Source: an uncultured Ilumatobacter sp.
GTDB taxonomy: Bacteria; Actinomycetota; Acidimicrobiia; Acidimicrobiales; Ilumatobacteraceae
Direction of reading: 5' to 3'
DNA length: 64,000 nt
Assembly (NCBI GenBank): GCA_905182555.1
Contig: CAJJBX010000002.1
Span: 1 to 64,000 of the forward strand
Position numbers and translations under genes: made by a program. The notes under the pieces are model-generated. The model was not told the origin of the DNA, ran no database searches, and was given only the letters and a program-made list of their open reading frames with translations. Numbering within the stretch: position 1 is the first letter of the stretch; each line of letters opens with the position of its first letter. Below are positions 17,234 through 27,118 of the stretch, piece after piece.

Positions 17234-18490
17234 ATGGCGATTGATTTCTCCCTCAGCCCCGAACTCGAAGCGATCCGCATGCAAGTTCGCACCTTCGTCA
17301 CCGATGTGATCAAGCCCGAAGAGCACCGGATCGAAGGCAAGGACGCCGAGGGCAACAAGGTCGGTGAGCCACTCGGTGGAAACGATCGAATCGCCGCGCT
17401 CGTCGGCTTGCGCAAACAGGCGTTCAAGGCCGGCATCTGGTTGCCGCACATGCCACAGGAGTGGGGCGGCATGGGGCTCGGCCATGTCGAACTCGCCATG
17501 GTCCAGGCCGAGGCGGCGAAGTCGTACTACGGACCGTGGGTCTTCAACTGCCAGGCGCCAGACGAGGGAAATATGCACACACTGCTGCACTGGGGCACCG
17601 ACCAGCAGAAAGAGAAGTACCTCAAGCCACTCTGTGCCGGCACGGTGCGCGGATCGTGCTTTGCAATGACCGAGCCCGAGGTCGCAGGATCCGATCCGAC
17701 ACTCATCCAGACAAAGGCGTACCAAGACGGCGATGAATGGGTCATCAACGGCCACAAGTGGTTCATCTCCGGCGCACGCCGAGCCCAGTTTGCGATCCTG
17801 GTGTGCCGCACCGAAGAGAACCCCGACATCCCGCAGGCCGCGAACTCGGCGTTCATTATCGATCTGCCTCACGAGGGGTGGAACGACGTTCGCGAAGTCG
17901 AAACCATGCACGGCGGCACGGGGCACTCTGAGATCGTGATCACCGACCTGCGCGTGCACAACGATCAGATGCTTGGTGGTCGCGGGCAGGGCCACCTGCT
18001 CGGCCAGTACCGGCTCGGCCCGGCCCGACTCGCGCACTGCATGCGTTGGATCGCTCAGGCCGAAACAGCACTCGACATGATGGTCGACCGGTCACTCAAC
18101 CGGTACTCGCACGGATCGCTGCTCGCTGAGAAGCAGGGCATCCAATGGATGATTGCCGACAGCTCGATGGAGATCTACCAGGCGAAGCTGATGGTCCTAC
18201 ACGCTGCCTACAAGATCGACAACAAGGAAGACTTCAAAGCCGAGGTCTCGATGTCCAAGCACTTCGTTGCGAACATGTTGGGCCGCGTTATCGACCGATC
18301 AATCCAGGTCCACGGTGCGCTCGGCTACTCGACCGACACGCCGTTGGCGCACATGTACCAGCACGCCCGTTGGGCCCGCTTCGCCGACGGTGCCGACGAG
18401 GTCCACCAGATGCGCATTGCCCAACGCACGATTGCGGCCTACACCGATGAGGGTTCGACGCGCCGAGCCACCGGCAACCTGCCGATTTAG
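17234..18490 (+). CDS. Acyl-CoA dehydrogenase family protein
   Basis: This 418-residue FAD enzyme would introduce an alpha-beta double bond into an acyl-CoA. N-terminal helical domain, then CFAMTEPEVAGSDPTLIQT (FAD/substrate loop), then GWNDVREVETMHGGTGHSE, and a C-terminal domain with QVHGALGYSTDTPLAHMYQHAR, where family members contact FAD. A helical position is occupied by DGADEVHQMRIAQRT, typical of the ACAD10/11-like subfamily. The usual E-x-x-x-G catalytic Glu site cannot be placed with certainty. ATG 17234 gives the family-length N-terminus MAIDFSLSPELEAIR. Confidence 0.9.
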   Translation: MAIDFSLSPELEAIRMQVRTFVTDVIKPEEHRIEGKDAEGNKVGEPLGGNDRIAALVGLRKQAFKAGIWLPHMPQEWGGMGLGHVELAMVQAEAAKSYYGPWVFNCQAPDEGNMHTLLHWGTDQQKEKYLKPLCAGTVRGSCFAMTEPEVAGSDPTLIQTKAYQDGDEWVINGHKWFISGARRAQFAILVCRTEENPDIPQAANSAFIIDLPHEGWNDVREVETMHGGTGHSEIVITDLRVHNDQMLGGRGQGHLLGQYRLGPARLAHCMRWIAQAETALDMMVDRSLNRYSHGSLLAEKQGIQWMIADSSMEIYQAKLMVLHAAYKIDNKEDFKAEVSMSKHFVANMLGRVIDRSIQVHGALGYSTDTPLAHMYQHARWARFADGADEVHQMRIAQRTIAAYTDEGSTRRATGNLPI

Positions 18491-18620
18491 GCCAGTATCA
18501 GACGGTGTCGCTCAGGCGGCTCGCAGGTGGTGCTGGGCTGTTGCCATTGCGTCGACTTGGCCGGCTGCGATGTCGACATCGGCCTCGTCACGCTTGCGTC
18601 TTGCAGCCGCTGCGCCATGA

Positions 18621-19280
18621 TCAGCGGCGTCGGAGCACGAAGACGGTCGACATGCTGCCGAGGCCTTTGATGTGGATGCCGTGCTCGGCGAATTCTTGCT
18701 CGGCGAGGCCGGACGAAACAACGTCGGTCAACGCGTCGGTGAACTCGGGAACTTTGAGCGCGTGGTCGTTGTAGGAAAAGACCAGGCGGCCATCGGTCGC
18801 GAGTGCTTCCAGTGCGAGGCGAAGCAGCGAAGCGGGGGCTGCCCCAAGACCGATCACGCCGACTGCGGCAATGGCGGCGTAGGTGCCCAAGGCGAACGGG
18901 AACGGGTTCTCGATATCGGTGACCCAGGTGTCGCGATATATGCCAGCTACTCGGGCGACGTCGAGCATCTCGACGTTCACATCCGTGCCCGCAAGATTGG
19001 TGAACCCGGCTGCAGCGAGTGCAGCTCCGGACAACCCGGTTCCGCAACCGATGTCGACAACAGCAGCGTCGGATGCAATGAAACGGCGCAGCGCATCTGC
19101 GCAGCGCTGCGGTGTTTGGTAGCCCTGGCGAGTCAGTTCGTCGTCGTAGCTCGCCGCCCACCTCGTGTAATACGCGTCGGTGTCGGCCTGCGTGGCTAAG
19201 TCGTACACATTTTGGAGGTAGTTGCCAGCGCTGTTTGTGCTGTCATTTGTGCTGTCATTTGTGCTGGCAGTATCGCTCAT
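18621..19280 (-). CDS. SAM-dependent methyltransferase
   Basis: This 219-residue class I methyltransferase has motif I as VVDIGCGTGLSGAALAAAGF at about residues 68-87, and motif II as LAGTDVNVEMLDVAR. The N-terminus contains a 12-nt repeat encoding STNDSTNDSTNS (DNA at about 19232-19266). ATG 19280 is chosen because upstream sequence belongs to the DUF2237 gene. After the stop, another minus-strand frame continues RRKRDEADVDIAAGQVDAMA and closes at 18512, which looks coding and might be a displaced C-terminal tail. The substrate is unknown. A similar enzyme is encoded at 46087-46722. Confidence 0.85.
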   Translation of the reverse strand: MSDTASTNDSTNDSTNSAGNYLQNVYDLATQADTDAYYTRWAASYDDELTRQGYQTPQRCADALRRFIASDAAVVDIGCGTGLSGAALAAAGFTNLAGTDVNVEMLDVARVAGIYRDTWVTDIENPFPFALGTYAAIAAVGVIGLGAAPASLLRLALEALATDGRLVFSYNDHALKVPEFTDALTDVVSSGLAEQEFAEHGIHIKGLGSMSTVFVLRRR

Positions 19281-19287
19281 CGCTGGC

Positions 19288-19659
19288 TCACGGCTCGGCG
19301 ATGATGGCGTGCTGTTTGAGTTCGGCGAGATCGAGGTATTCCAGCGTGCTGACATGGGTCGACTCGAGGACGACGTCGCACGCCTGGCCGGCGTCGAAGG
19401 CTTCTTTCCAGCGCATCGCGCAGACGCACCACTGGTCGCCGGGGGCCAGACCGGCGAAGCCATATTGCGGCATCGGAGTGCTGAGGTCGTTGCCCTGCGA
19501 CGCCGAGTAGGCAAGGAAGCCGGCGGTGACACGGCAACACACCGTGTGCATGCCAGGGTCGTCGCCGCGGTTCTCGCAACAGCCGTTGCGGTAGTAGCCG
19601 GTCATTGGGTCGTAGGAACACGGCATCAGATCGGTACCGAGGACGTTCATCTGCTGCAT
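19288..19659 (-). CDS. DUF2237 family protein
   Basis: This 123-residue protein of unknown function shows the DUF2237 signature: NVLGTDLMPCSYDPMTGYYR, then NGCCENRGDDPGMHTVCCRV, then GDQWCVCAMRWKEAFDAG. Several conserved Cys suggest metal binding or redox chemistry, but no activity is established. It ends 7 bp before the methyltransferase start in the same direction, so the two are likely cotranscribed. An ATG at 19650 is an alternative start. It is divergent from the glutamate dehydrogenase gene. Confidence 0.85.
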   Translation of the reverse strand: MQQMNVLGTDLMPCSYDPMTGYYRNGCCENRGDDPGMHTVCCRVTAGFLAYSASQGNDLSTPMPQYGFAGLAPGDQWCVCAMRWKEAFDAGQACDVVLESTHVSTLEYLDLAELKQHAIIAEP

Positions 19660-19743
19660 CTTCGGAGTCTGGCATCCAAACGCACGCGAAACGAGTGGAG
19701 GATCTTGAAACACAGTTCCACGGCAGCAACTACGGTCATCGAC

Positions 19744-22700
19744 ATGGGGTCATCAGCGGACAAACTCGACTCGCTCGCCGCTGCTGCTCGTCGCTGGTAT
19801 CGCGACGACCCGCTCGCCGATTGCTTCATGGCGGAATACCACCGTGACGTCCCGATCGACGACGTCGAAGATCGTGACCTCGGCGATGTGGTGAGTGTTG
19901 CTGCGGCTCATCTCGAACTCGGTCGACACCGTGCAGCAGGACAGACGCTCGTCCAGGCAATCGTGCCGCCGGCACAAACCCAGGCGTCGGGCAGTGCCGT
20001 ACTCCTTTTCGTCACCGACGACATTCCGTTTCTCGTCGACACGGTCCGAATGGTGCTCGATCGTCGATCCCTCGGGATCGAGCTATTAGTCCTCCCAATG
20101 CTGTCGATTGTTCGAAATGTCGATGACGAGTTGGTCGAGGTGGTCGACAGGGGCGCTGCTCGGCCGCCCGGGACCCAGGTGGAAGCGTGGACGCAGATCA
20201 GGCTGAACGGCTGCCCTGCCGACCTTCTGTCGGATGTCGAAGACGAAGTCACGGCCGCCATTGCCGACGTGGTCCGGATCGTCACCGACTTCTCCGAGAT
20301 GCGTGAACGGCTCCTGAGCGTTAGTGCAGACAATGCGCTCGTTGCCTGGTTGGCCAATCAGCACTTTGTGCTGCTCGGTGCAGCATCGTACGAGCGGCGC
20401 GTCGACGCAGTCGGCGAGGTGAGCCTGCACTTGGCGGTCGGCTCCGAACTCGGTGAGTACCGCCCCGACACCCGGCTTGATGTAACAGCAGTCGGGCCAC
20501 CGTCGAAGGCCGGCGATGTCAACGCCGAGCCCGTGGTCATTGCCCGGACGGAGGCGCTTTCGACTATCCATCGATCGGCCCGCCTCACGAGCCTTGCCAT
20601 CCGTCGGACCGCGGACGACACGGTGATCGAAGAGCGATTCATCGGCCTGCTCGGGAGTGGCGCATATCGGGAAAGCGTGTTTGCGATCCCGGTGTTACAA
20701 GACCGGGCGACCGCACTTCTCGAACTGTCCGGGGCAGCGGCGATCAGCCACACGGGCCGAGCGATCAAGAACGTGGTCGAAACCTTGCCGCGCGATGTTG
20801 TCTTCGAGCTGGGCCAGCATCAGCTGGCGAGTCTGGTGATCGACATCGTTGGCCTGCAGGAACGTTCGATTGTTCGTGTCTTTGATGTTGCCGAGCCGGT
20901 GGGCTCGTTCAGCACCGTGTTTGTGTACCTCCCGCAGTCTCGTTTCGTTGCCGGTCTGCAGAATGACGTCGCTGACCTTGTGGCTGAGCATTACGGCGGC
21001 GACGTGCGCGACGTCGAGACACTGGTCGGCGCGAGTTCGCTCGCCCGCATTTCGATGACGGTCCGCACGAGCGGGCCGGTCGACCTCGATCGACTTGCTG
21101 AGATCATCGATGGTGCAACCGCATCGTGGGATGACCGGGCGCGTCTTGCGCTTGCGGCTCGGGTCGGGGCGCAGCGCGCTCGAGACGTGCTCGACCTCGT
21201 GGGCGAGGGCATTGAGCGCGACTACCGCGCCCGGGTCGATCCGGCGTGTGCTGTCGAGGACCTGTTGCGTGTCGCCTCGCTTATCGAGCGGCAAGACGAA
21301 TATGTCGCCACCTCGATGAGTCGATCGACCGACGCGGCGACAGGGGAGTGGCGTTTTAAGGTGTTCCGACGCGACCACGCATCGACGATTGCCGAACTCG
21401 TCCCGCAGCTCGCCCACCTCGGGCTCCACGCAGTCGAAGAGCACCCGAGCGAATTCGTCATCGGAGACGACACGGTGCGTCTGTATGACATCGGAGTCCG
21501 TCTGGATAGCGGCCTCGAACCCACCGATCGACAGATCTCCGAGGCACAACTCGGATTCCGGGCGCTACTCCAGGGTGATGTGGAGGCCGATGGGCTGAAT
21601 TGCTTGGTGCTCGCTGCGGGCGTCACGATTCGACAGGTGGCGATATTGCGGACCTACTCCCGCTACCTCCAGCAGGCCGGCTTTCCCTTCAGCCAGAAGT
21701 ACATCGAGGAAGTGTTGGTCCGCCTTGCGCCGATCACCAGCGGGCTGCTCGACCTGTTCGCCGCGCGCTTCGACCCTGCGAGCGAGCCCAGCCCGACCGA
21801 GACGGCAGTCGTCGCGAACGCACTGCGCGCCGACGTCTTGGGACGTCTTGAACGGGTGCCATCGCTTGATGACGATCGCATCTGTCGCGCCGTGCTGGTG
21901 CTGATCGACGCAACCACGCGAACGAATGCCTACCGCCTTCGCCCTGATGGAGGGCTGGCCGAAGAGATCGCCATCAAACTCGATGCGAAGTCAGTCGGAT
22001 TCCTGCCAGAGCCCCGCCCGATGTTTGAAATATTCGTGTGTTCGCCGCGCGTTGAAGGCGTCCATTTGCGTGCTGGCGCGGTGTCGCGAGGTGGCTTGCG
22101 CTGGAGTGACCGTCGCGAAGATTTCCGGACCGAGGTACTCGGGCTGGTGAAGGCCCAAATGGTCAAGAACGCAGTGATCGTTCCGGTCGGGGCCAAGGGC
22201 GGTTTCGTCATCAAGCAGGGCGCTGCATCGCCGTTGGACCGCGATGCAGTCCGTGCCGAAGGGGTGGATCGGTACCAACGCTTCATCCGATCGTTACTTG
22301 ACGTCACCGACAACCTCGTCGCCCGAGACGGAGGTGCGACGAGTGTCGTACACCCGCCAGGCTGTGTCATCTACGACAACGATGACCCCTACCTCGTCGT
22401 CGCCGCAGACAAGGGCACGGCGACGTTTAGCGATATCGCCAACGCTCTGGCCGACGACTATGGCTTCTGGCTCGGTGATGCGTTCGCATCCGGCGGCAGC
22501 AACGGTTACGACCACAAAGTAATGGGCATCACGGCGCGCGGTGCGTGGGAGAGCGTGCGGCGTCATGCCCGGGTCATGGGCAAAGACGTCGAGACGGACA
22601 CGCTCACCGCTGTCGGGGTCGGCGATATGTCGGGTGACGTGTTTGGCAACGGGATGTTGTTGTCGACGCACCTCGAACTGGTCGCAGCGTTCGACCATCG

Positions 22701-24498
22701 CGACATCTTCCTCGACCCCACCCCGAACGCTGCGGTTTCCTTTGTTGAACGGCAACGGTTGTTCGAGCTGTCGCGATCGAGTTGGGCCGACTACGACACG
22801 CAGCTGATCTCGGAGGGCGGTGGCGTGTATTCCCGCTCGCTCAAGTCGATTCCGATTTCAGATCAGGTCCGAACCGCGCTCGGCCTTGCTGACGAGATCA
22901 CCGAACTGGCACCAAATTCGCTGCTGTCTGCCATCCTCCAAGCCCCGGTTGAGCTGTTGTGGAACGGCGGTATTGGTACCTACGTGAAGGCGAGCACCGA
23001 GTCGCACGAGTCGGTCGGGGACCGGGCGAACGATGCAATCCGAGTCGACGGCGCTGATCTGCGCTGCAGTATTGTTGGTGAAGGTGGCAACCTGGGGCTC
23101 ACCCAGCTCGGTCGGGTCGAGTACGCAATGGCCGGCGGATTGATCTACACCGATGCCATCGACAACTCTGCCGGCGTCGATTGCAGCGACCACGAGGTGA
23201 ACATCAAGATCGCGCTCGCCGGCCTGGTCGCCAGTGGCGACCTCTCGGACGTCGATCGGAACGCCCTGCTTGAAGAGATGACCGACGAGGTCGCCGAACT
23301 GGTGCTTGACGACAACCGTGCACAAACGCTTGCGTTGATGATCGCGCGCACACAGTCGTTGACGATGGTCAACGTGCATGCCCGCTACCTGGAGACCCTC
23401 GAAGAGGAGGGACACATCGACCGGGCACTCGAAGCGCTTCCCAACGACAAGCAAATCGCAGAACGCCAGAGTGCAGGAAGTGGGCTTCGAGCCCCTGAGT
23501 TCGCAGTCTTGATTGCGTCGACAAAAAACGCCGACATTGGGCAGGTCATCGCCAGCGACCTTCCCGATGAGGCCATCCTCGAAGACGACCTTTTCGGGTA
23601 CTTCCCCCGTCCGCTCCGCGAGCGGTTCCCCGAGGCGATCCGCACCCATCGGCTCCGTCGCGAGATCATTGCCACCGGCCTGGTCAACAATATGGTGAAC
23701 CTTGCGGGCATCTCGTTCGATCATCGAATGACCGAGCAATCAGGCGCATCGGTTGCCGATGTCGCCCGAGCATTTGTTGCATCCCGGAACATCCTTGGTT
23801 TCAACGATCTGTGGCGGGAGGTCGATGCGCTCGGCAGCTCGGTTGACCTCGATGTGCAGATCGAACTCTTCTTGGACGTCCGGCGCATGGCAGAACGAGC
23901 GGCAACGTGGCTGCTCCGGCGGCGGCACTCACCCATTGATATTGCTGCGGCGATCGATACCTTTTCGGCAGGCTTCGCCTTCTTGAGCGAGTCGCTCGAC
24001 GACGTGGCCGGTGGGCGTGTGGCCACCGAGATCCGGTCCGCCCGAGAAGAGCGGATTGCCGCAAAAGTACCTGCCGCGTTGGCTGCGCGGTCGGCGCGCT
24101 GGCCGTGGCTGCACACGAGCTTCGACATCATCGAGATCGCCCATACGGAGTCGTGCAACGTGGCCGACGCGGGTGCGGCCTACTGGTCGGTTTTCGAATC
24201 GTTTGAGGTCGGCTGGCTGTGGGATGGCATCGGTGCGCTGCCGCGTTCTGATCGCTGGCAGACGCAGGCCCGCGCGTCGCTCCGTGACGACCTGATGACG
24301 GTCCTTGCAGATCTCACAGCACACGTGATCCGCACGGCCAACGGCTCGCCAGATGAATGGATCGAGGCCAATCATTCGGCCTACACCCGGATGATCGACA
24401 TGGAGACCGAGATTCGTCGGGCCGAATCGTTCGATCTCACGACGCTGTCGGTCGCACTCCGCCAACTCCGCAACCTCACGGTCAACGCAACGCGCTGA
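19744..24498 (+). CDS. gdh: NAD-dependent glutamate dehydrogenase, large (about 180-kDa) type
   Basis: This 1584-residue enzyme deaminates glutamate to 2-oxoglutarate with NAD. Its length matches the L_180 class found in actinobacteria and proteobacteria. The N-terminal half is the regulatory ACT-like region. The catalytic region lies at about residues 780-1110, with RGGLRWSDRREDFRTEVLGL and MVKNAVIVPVGAKGGFVIKQ, the latter carrying the catalytic Lys. ASGGSNGYDHKVMGITARGA and IVGEGGNLGLTQLGRVEYA belong to the dinucleotide-binding region. The ATG at 19744 follows an unrelated overlapped stretch. It is intact over 4.7 kb, unlike several other genes in this window. Confidence 0.95.
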   Translation: MGSSADKLDSLAAAARRWYRDDPLADCFMAEYHRDVPIDDVEDRDLGDVVSVAAAHLELGRHRAAGQTLVQAIVPPAQTQASGSAVLLFVTDDIPFLVDTVRMVLDRRSLGIELLVLPMLSIVRNVDDELVEVVDRGAARPPGTQVEAWTQIRLNGCPADLLSDVEDEVTAAIADVVRIVTDFSEMRERLLSVSADNALVAWLANQHFVLLGAASYERRVDAVGEVSLHLAVGSELGEYRPDTRLDVTAVGPPSKAGDVNAEPVVIARTEALSTIHRSARLTSLAIRRTADDTVIEERFIGLLGSGAYRESVFAIPVLQDRATALLELSGAAAISHTGRAIKNVVETLPRDVVFELGQHQLASLVIDIVGLQERSIVRVFDVAEPVGSFSTVFVYLPQSRFVAGLQNDVADLVAEHYGGDVRDVETLVGASSLARISMTVRTSGPVDLDRLAEIIDGATASWDDRARLALAARVGAQRARDVLDLVGEGIERDYRARVDPACAVEDLLRVASLIERQDEYVATSMSRSTDAATGEWRFKVFRRDHASTIAELVPQLAHLGLHAVEEHPSEFVIGDDTVRLYDIGVRLDSGLEPTDRQISEAQLGFRALLQGDVEADGLNCLVLAAGVTIRQVAILRTYSRYLQQAGFPFSQKYIEEVLVRLAPITSGLLDLFAARFDPASEPSPTETAVVANALRADVLGRLERVPSLDDDRICRAVLVLIDATTRTNAYRLRPDGGLAEEIAIKLDAKSVGFLPEPRPMFEIFVCSPRVEGVHLRAGAVSRGGLRWSDRREDFRTEVLGLVKAQMVKNAVIVPVGAKGGFVIKQGAASPLDRDAVRAEGVDRYQRFIRSLLDVTDNLVARDGGATSVVHPPGCVIYDNDDPYLVVAADKGTATFSDIANALADDYGFWLGDAFASGGSNGYDHKVMGITARGAWESVRRHARVMGKDVETDTLTAVGVGDMSGDVFGNGMLLSTHLELVAAFDHRDIFLDPTPNAAVSFVERQRLFELSRSSWADYDTQLISEGGGVYSRSLKSIPISDQVRTALGLADEITELAPNSLLSAILQAPVELLWNGGIGTYVKASTESHESVGDRANDAIRVDGADLRCSIVGEGGNLGLTQLGRVEYAMAGGLIYTDAIDNSAGVDCSDHEVNIKIALAGLVASGDLSDVDRNALLEEMTDEVAELVLDDNRAQTLALMIARTQSLTMVNVHARYLETLEEEGHIDRALEALPNDKQIAERQSAGSGLRAPEFAVLIASTKNADIGQVIASDLPDEAILEDDLFGYFPRPLRERFPEAIRTHRLRREIIATGLVNNMVNLAGISFDHRMTEQSGASVADVARAFVASRNILGFNDLWREVDALGSSVDLDVQIELFLDVRRMAERAATWLLRRRHSPIDIAAAIDTFSAGFAFLSESLDDVAGGRVATEIRSAREERIAAKVPAALAARSARWPWLHTSFDIIEIAHTESCNVADAGAAYWSVFESFEVGWLWDGIGALPRSDRWQTQARASLRDDLMTVLADLTAHVIRTANGSPDEWIEANHSAYTRMIDMETEIRRAESFDLTTLSVALRQLRNLTVNATR

Positions 24499-24672
24499 AC
24501 GTTGCTCGTCGGCGTGGCCGACAGTGTTGAAACGGCCGAGATTTTCCGAAAGGGAGAGGAACGAGCACTCAGTTCACCGCAGCCTTGCCAGGGTCAGCAG
24601 AGTCGTCGGTGGTGAAAGGTTGTGCGAGATGGTCGATCCACGACACCGTCGACGGATAGCGTCGAATAGGTA

Positions 24673-26094
24673 ATGACCTCTCAACCTCGCTTTCGATTCG
24701 CACCCTCGCCGACCGGCTTCTTTCATGTCGGCGGCGCCCGTACGGCGCTGATGAACTGGGCACTCGCCCGGCGCCTCGAAGGCACGTTTGTTCTTCGCAT
24801 CGAAGATACCGATGAGGCACGTAACCAGCCCCAGTGGATTCAGGGCATCATCGATGCTCTGGCGTGGATCGGCATCGACGAGAGCGACCCGCATTTCGAG
24901 GGTCCGCACTTCCAAAGCGCGAACGCCGAAGCGCACGTTGCAGCAGCTCACCGCCTCTTCGAGTCGGGTGCGGCGTACTACTGCGATCTGACCGGCCAAG
25001 AGGTGCAGGACCGAGCGAAAGAGCTCGGGATTACCGGTTACGACGGCCACTCGCGAGACCGCGGGCTTGAGGCTGGGCCTGGCCGCGTGCTGCGTTTCCG
25101 AGTGCCCGAAGGTCGCACAATCGTCCAAGACCTTGTGCGCGGCGACGTCGACTTTGACAACGCGACGATCGAGGACTTCGTGCTCCTGCGCGGTAACGGC
25201 GCCCCGATGTTCCTACTCGCCAATGTCGTCGACGACATTGAGATGGCGATCAGCCACGTGGTTCGTGCCGAAGAGCACCTGCCGAATACGCCAAAGCAGC
25301 AGATGCTGTGGGATGCGCTCGGTCACGCTCCGCCGGTGTGGGCCCACGTGCCGGTGCTCGTCAACGAGCAGCGCAAGAAGCTGTCGAAACGTCGCGACAA
25401 GGTCGCGCTTGAGCAGTATCGCGACGACGGCATCCTTGCCGATGCAATGGTCAACTACCTGATGACGCTCGGCTGGACGCCGCCCGGTGCCGAGGAGGCC
25501 GGTAGCGAGATCGTCACGTGGAGCCAGATCGAGGCCGACTTCGCGCTCGAAGACGTCAACCTGTCGCCTGCCTTCTTCGACGTGAAGAAGTTGACGGCGT
25601 TCAATAAGCAGTACATCAAAAACATGGACCCTGTCGAGTACCTTGCGGCAGCGTCTGCGCAGCTACCGCCCGAGTGGGATCGTGCACGCTTCGCCGCCAT
25701 TGCACCGCACATCCAAGAGCGCCTCGAGCGGCTGACCGATGTGCCGGGAACCGTCGACTTCCTGTTTTGGGCCCAGGGTGATGACGCTGCTCCGATCGCC
25801 TACGAAGAGGCGTCATGGGCCAAGGCGACTGCTCCCGAATGGTCTGGGCAGCTCTTGAGTAATGTCATTGACACATACAACGACCTGGCTTCGTGGGATC
25901 ATGAGTCATTGAAAGCTGCGATCGAGGACGTGATGGTGCGCTTCGAAGTGAAGCTTGGCAAGGCGCAGGCGCTCCCACGTGTTGCGGTGACCGGTCGGGC
26001 TGTTGGCCCGCCGCTGTTCGAGTCGTTCGAAGCGCTCGGCCGCGACGAAACGCTGCGGCGGCTGCGTGTCGCCCTCGGTCAGCTCGGGAGCTGA
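24673..26094 (+). CDS. gltX: Glutamyl-tRNA synthetase
   Basis: This 473-residue class I aminoacyl-tRNA synthetase has its HIGH-type motif in FAPSPTGFFHVGGARTAL at residues 9-26, as HVGG, and the KMSKS-type motif as KKLSKRRD at about residue 236. In actinobacteria lacking GlnRS the enzyme usually charges both tRNA-Glu and tRNA-Gln, the latter then corrected by GatCAB. Both tRNA genes lie within 1.1 kb downstream. The 174-bp gap upstream contains a minus-strand stretch (WIDHLAQPFTTDDSADPG) that may be the remnant of another gene's end, but this is doubtful. Confidence 0.96.
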   Translation: MTSQPRFRFAPSPTGFFHVGGARTALMNWALARRLEGTFVLRIEDTDEARNQPQWIQGIIDALAWIGIDESDPHFEGPHFQSANAEAHVAAAHRLFESGAAYYCDLTGQEVQDRAKELGITGYDGHSRDRGLEAGPGRVLRFRVPEGRTIVQDLVRGDVDFDNATIEDFVLLRGNGAPMFLLANVVDDIEMAISHVVRAEEHLPNTPKQQMLWDALGHAPPVWAHVPVLVNEQRKKLSKRRDKVALEQYRDDGILADAMVNYLMTLGWTPPGAEEAGSEIVTWSQIEADFALEDVNLSPAFFDVKKLTAFNKQYIKNMDPVEYLAAASAQLPPEWDRARFAAIAPHIQERLERLTDVPGTVDFLFWAQGDDAAPIAYEEASWAKATAPEWSGQLLSNVIDTYNDLASWDHESLKAAIEDVMVRFEVKLGKAQALPRVAVTGRAVGPPLFESFEALGRDETLRRLRVALGQLGS

Positions 26095-26105
26095 AGGCCC
26101 CCAAG

Positions 26106-26792
26106 ATGCCAGGTGCGCTGACAGAGCAGCGCGATGCCACGCCTGTGAGTCCGCTCGCTCGGCGCCGCTTGCGACGGAGTGGTCAGATGCTGTTTGCGGC
26201 GAGCCTGGGTTGCGTCGCGCTGCTCGGCTACTTCCTGGTCTCGTTCTTCCAGGTGTACGCGACCGGCAGGGATGATCAAGTCCGCTCGGTCGACGCGATC
26301 GTGGTGATGGGAGCGGCCCAGTACGACGGCCGCCCGTCACCTCAACTGGCAGCCCGCCTCGACCACGTTGCCGAACTCTGGCCACAAGGGTTCGCACCGG
26401 TCGTCGTCGTCACCGGTGGCAATCAGGCGGGTGACCGGTTCACCGAAGCCGAAGCCTCGACCACGTATCTTGTGGAACGAGGAGTTCCCGAGGCGTCGAT
26501 TGTGCTTGAAGACCGCGGTACGACGTCGTTCGAATCCCTGGAGCGCGTGGCTCACCTCCTCGCCGAGAGTACGGGGAGCAACGACAGCAGCGTGTTGGTG
26601 GTCACCGACCCGTATCACTCGCTCCGCTCGCGCCTTATCGCCGACGAAGTCGGCATGACTGCCTATGTGTCGCCGACGACCACGTCGGTGGTGACCGGCG
26701 TTGGATCATTTGAGCGTCACTTCTGGGAAGCTGGCGGCGTCGCGATCGGTCGTGTGATGGGCTTCGGGCGGCTGAGCGAACTCACCGACTGA
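26106..26792 (+). CDS. DUF218 (ElyC/SanA/YdcF-like) membrane-anchored protein
   Basis: This 228-residue protein has one N-terminal membrane segment (MLFAASLGCVALLGYFLVSF, about residues 28-47) and a DUF218 domain after it. Domain motifs are DAIVVMGAAQYDGRPSPQLA, VVVVTGGNQAGDR and TDPYHSLRSRLIADEVGM, with the conserved Asp/His positions of the family. Relatives act in envelope or peptidoglycan homeostasis in E. coli, but the chemistry is not established. It starts 11 bp after gltX and so probably shares its transcript. Confidence 0.82.
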   Translation: MPGALTEQRDATPVSPLARRRLRRSGQMLFAASLGCVALLGYFLVSFFQVYATGRDDQVRSVDAIVVMGAAQYDGRPSPQLAARLDHVAELWPQGFAPVVVVTGGNQAGDRFTEAEASTTYLVERGVPEASIVLEDRGTTSFESLERVAHLLAESTGSNDSSVLVVTDPYHSLRSRLIADEVGMTAYVSPTTTSVVTGVGSFERHFWEAGGVAIGRVMGFGRLSELTD

Positions 26793-26905
26793 TCGGTGCC
26801 GGAACCGGGTCTTCGAAATCGACGGTGGTCGGTGGAGCCGACCGCCGATATGCTCCCGTCTGCATCGTGCGGTGAGTGTGAATAACGCTCGTCGGGCAAG
26901 CACCC

Positions 26906-26977
26906 TGGGGTGTGGTGTAATTGGCAACACGGCAGTTTCTGGTTCTGTTATTAGGGGTTCGATTCCCTTCACCCCAA
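26906..26977 (+). tRNA. tRNA-Gln (anticodon CTG)
   Basis: The 72-nt cloverleaf folds with acceptor arms TGGGGTG and CACCCCA, a D stem GTGT/ACAC, an anticodon loop TTCTGGT giving CTG, and a T arm around GGGTTCGATTCCC. The anticodon stem has one weak closing pair. CCA is not encoded. It is followed 68 bp later by tRNA-Glu. Confidence 0.93.
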
Positions 26978-27045
26978 CGTTTCGCTCGGACTTTCGTGCC
27001 GAGTGAATCACTGTGCAACGGCGATATCGTCGTCGTTCGCAACAG

Positions 27046-27118
27046 GTCCCGTTCGTCTAGCGGCCTAGGACTCCACCCTCTCAAGGTGGCGGCACGGGTT
27101 CGAATCCCGTACGGGATA
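27046..27118 (+). tRNA. tRNA-Glu (anticodon CTC)
   Basis: The 73-nt cloverleaf folds with acceptor arms GTCCCGT and ACGGGAT, anticodon stem CCACC/GGTGG around the loop CTCTCAA giving CTC, and T arm CGGGTTCGAATCCCG. The next three bases are CCA, so the 3' end may be encoded. It is the last gene before the pfa region. Confidence 0.95.

Noticed and set aside
26782-27084. Minus-strand frame over tRNA-Gln (GEGNRTPNNRTRNCRVANYT)
   Set aside because: It is the antisense of the tRNA gene and has no independent support.
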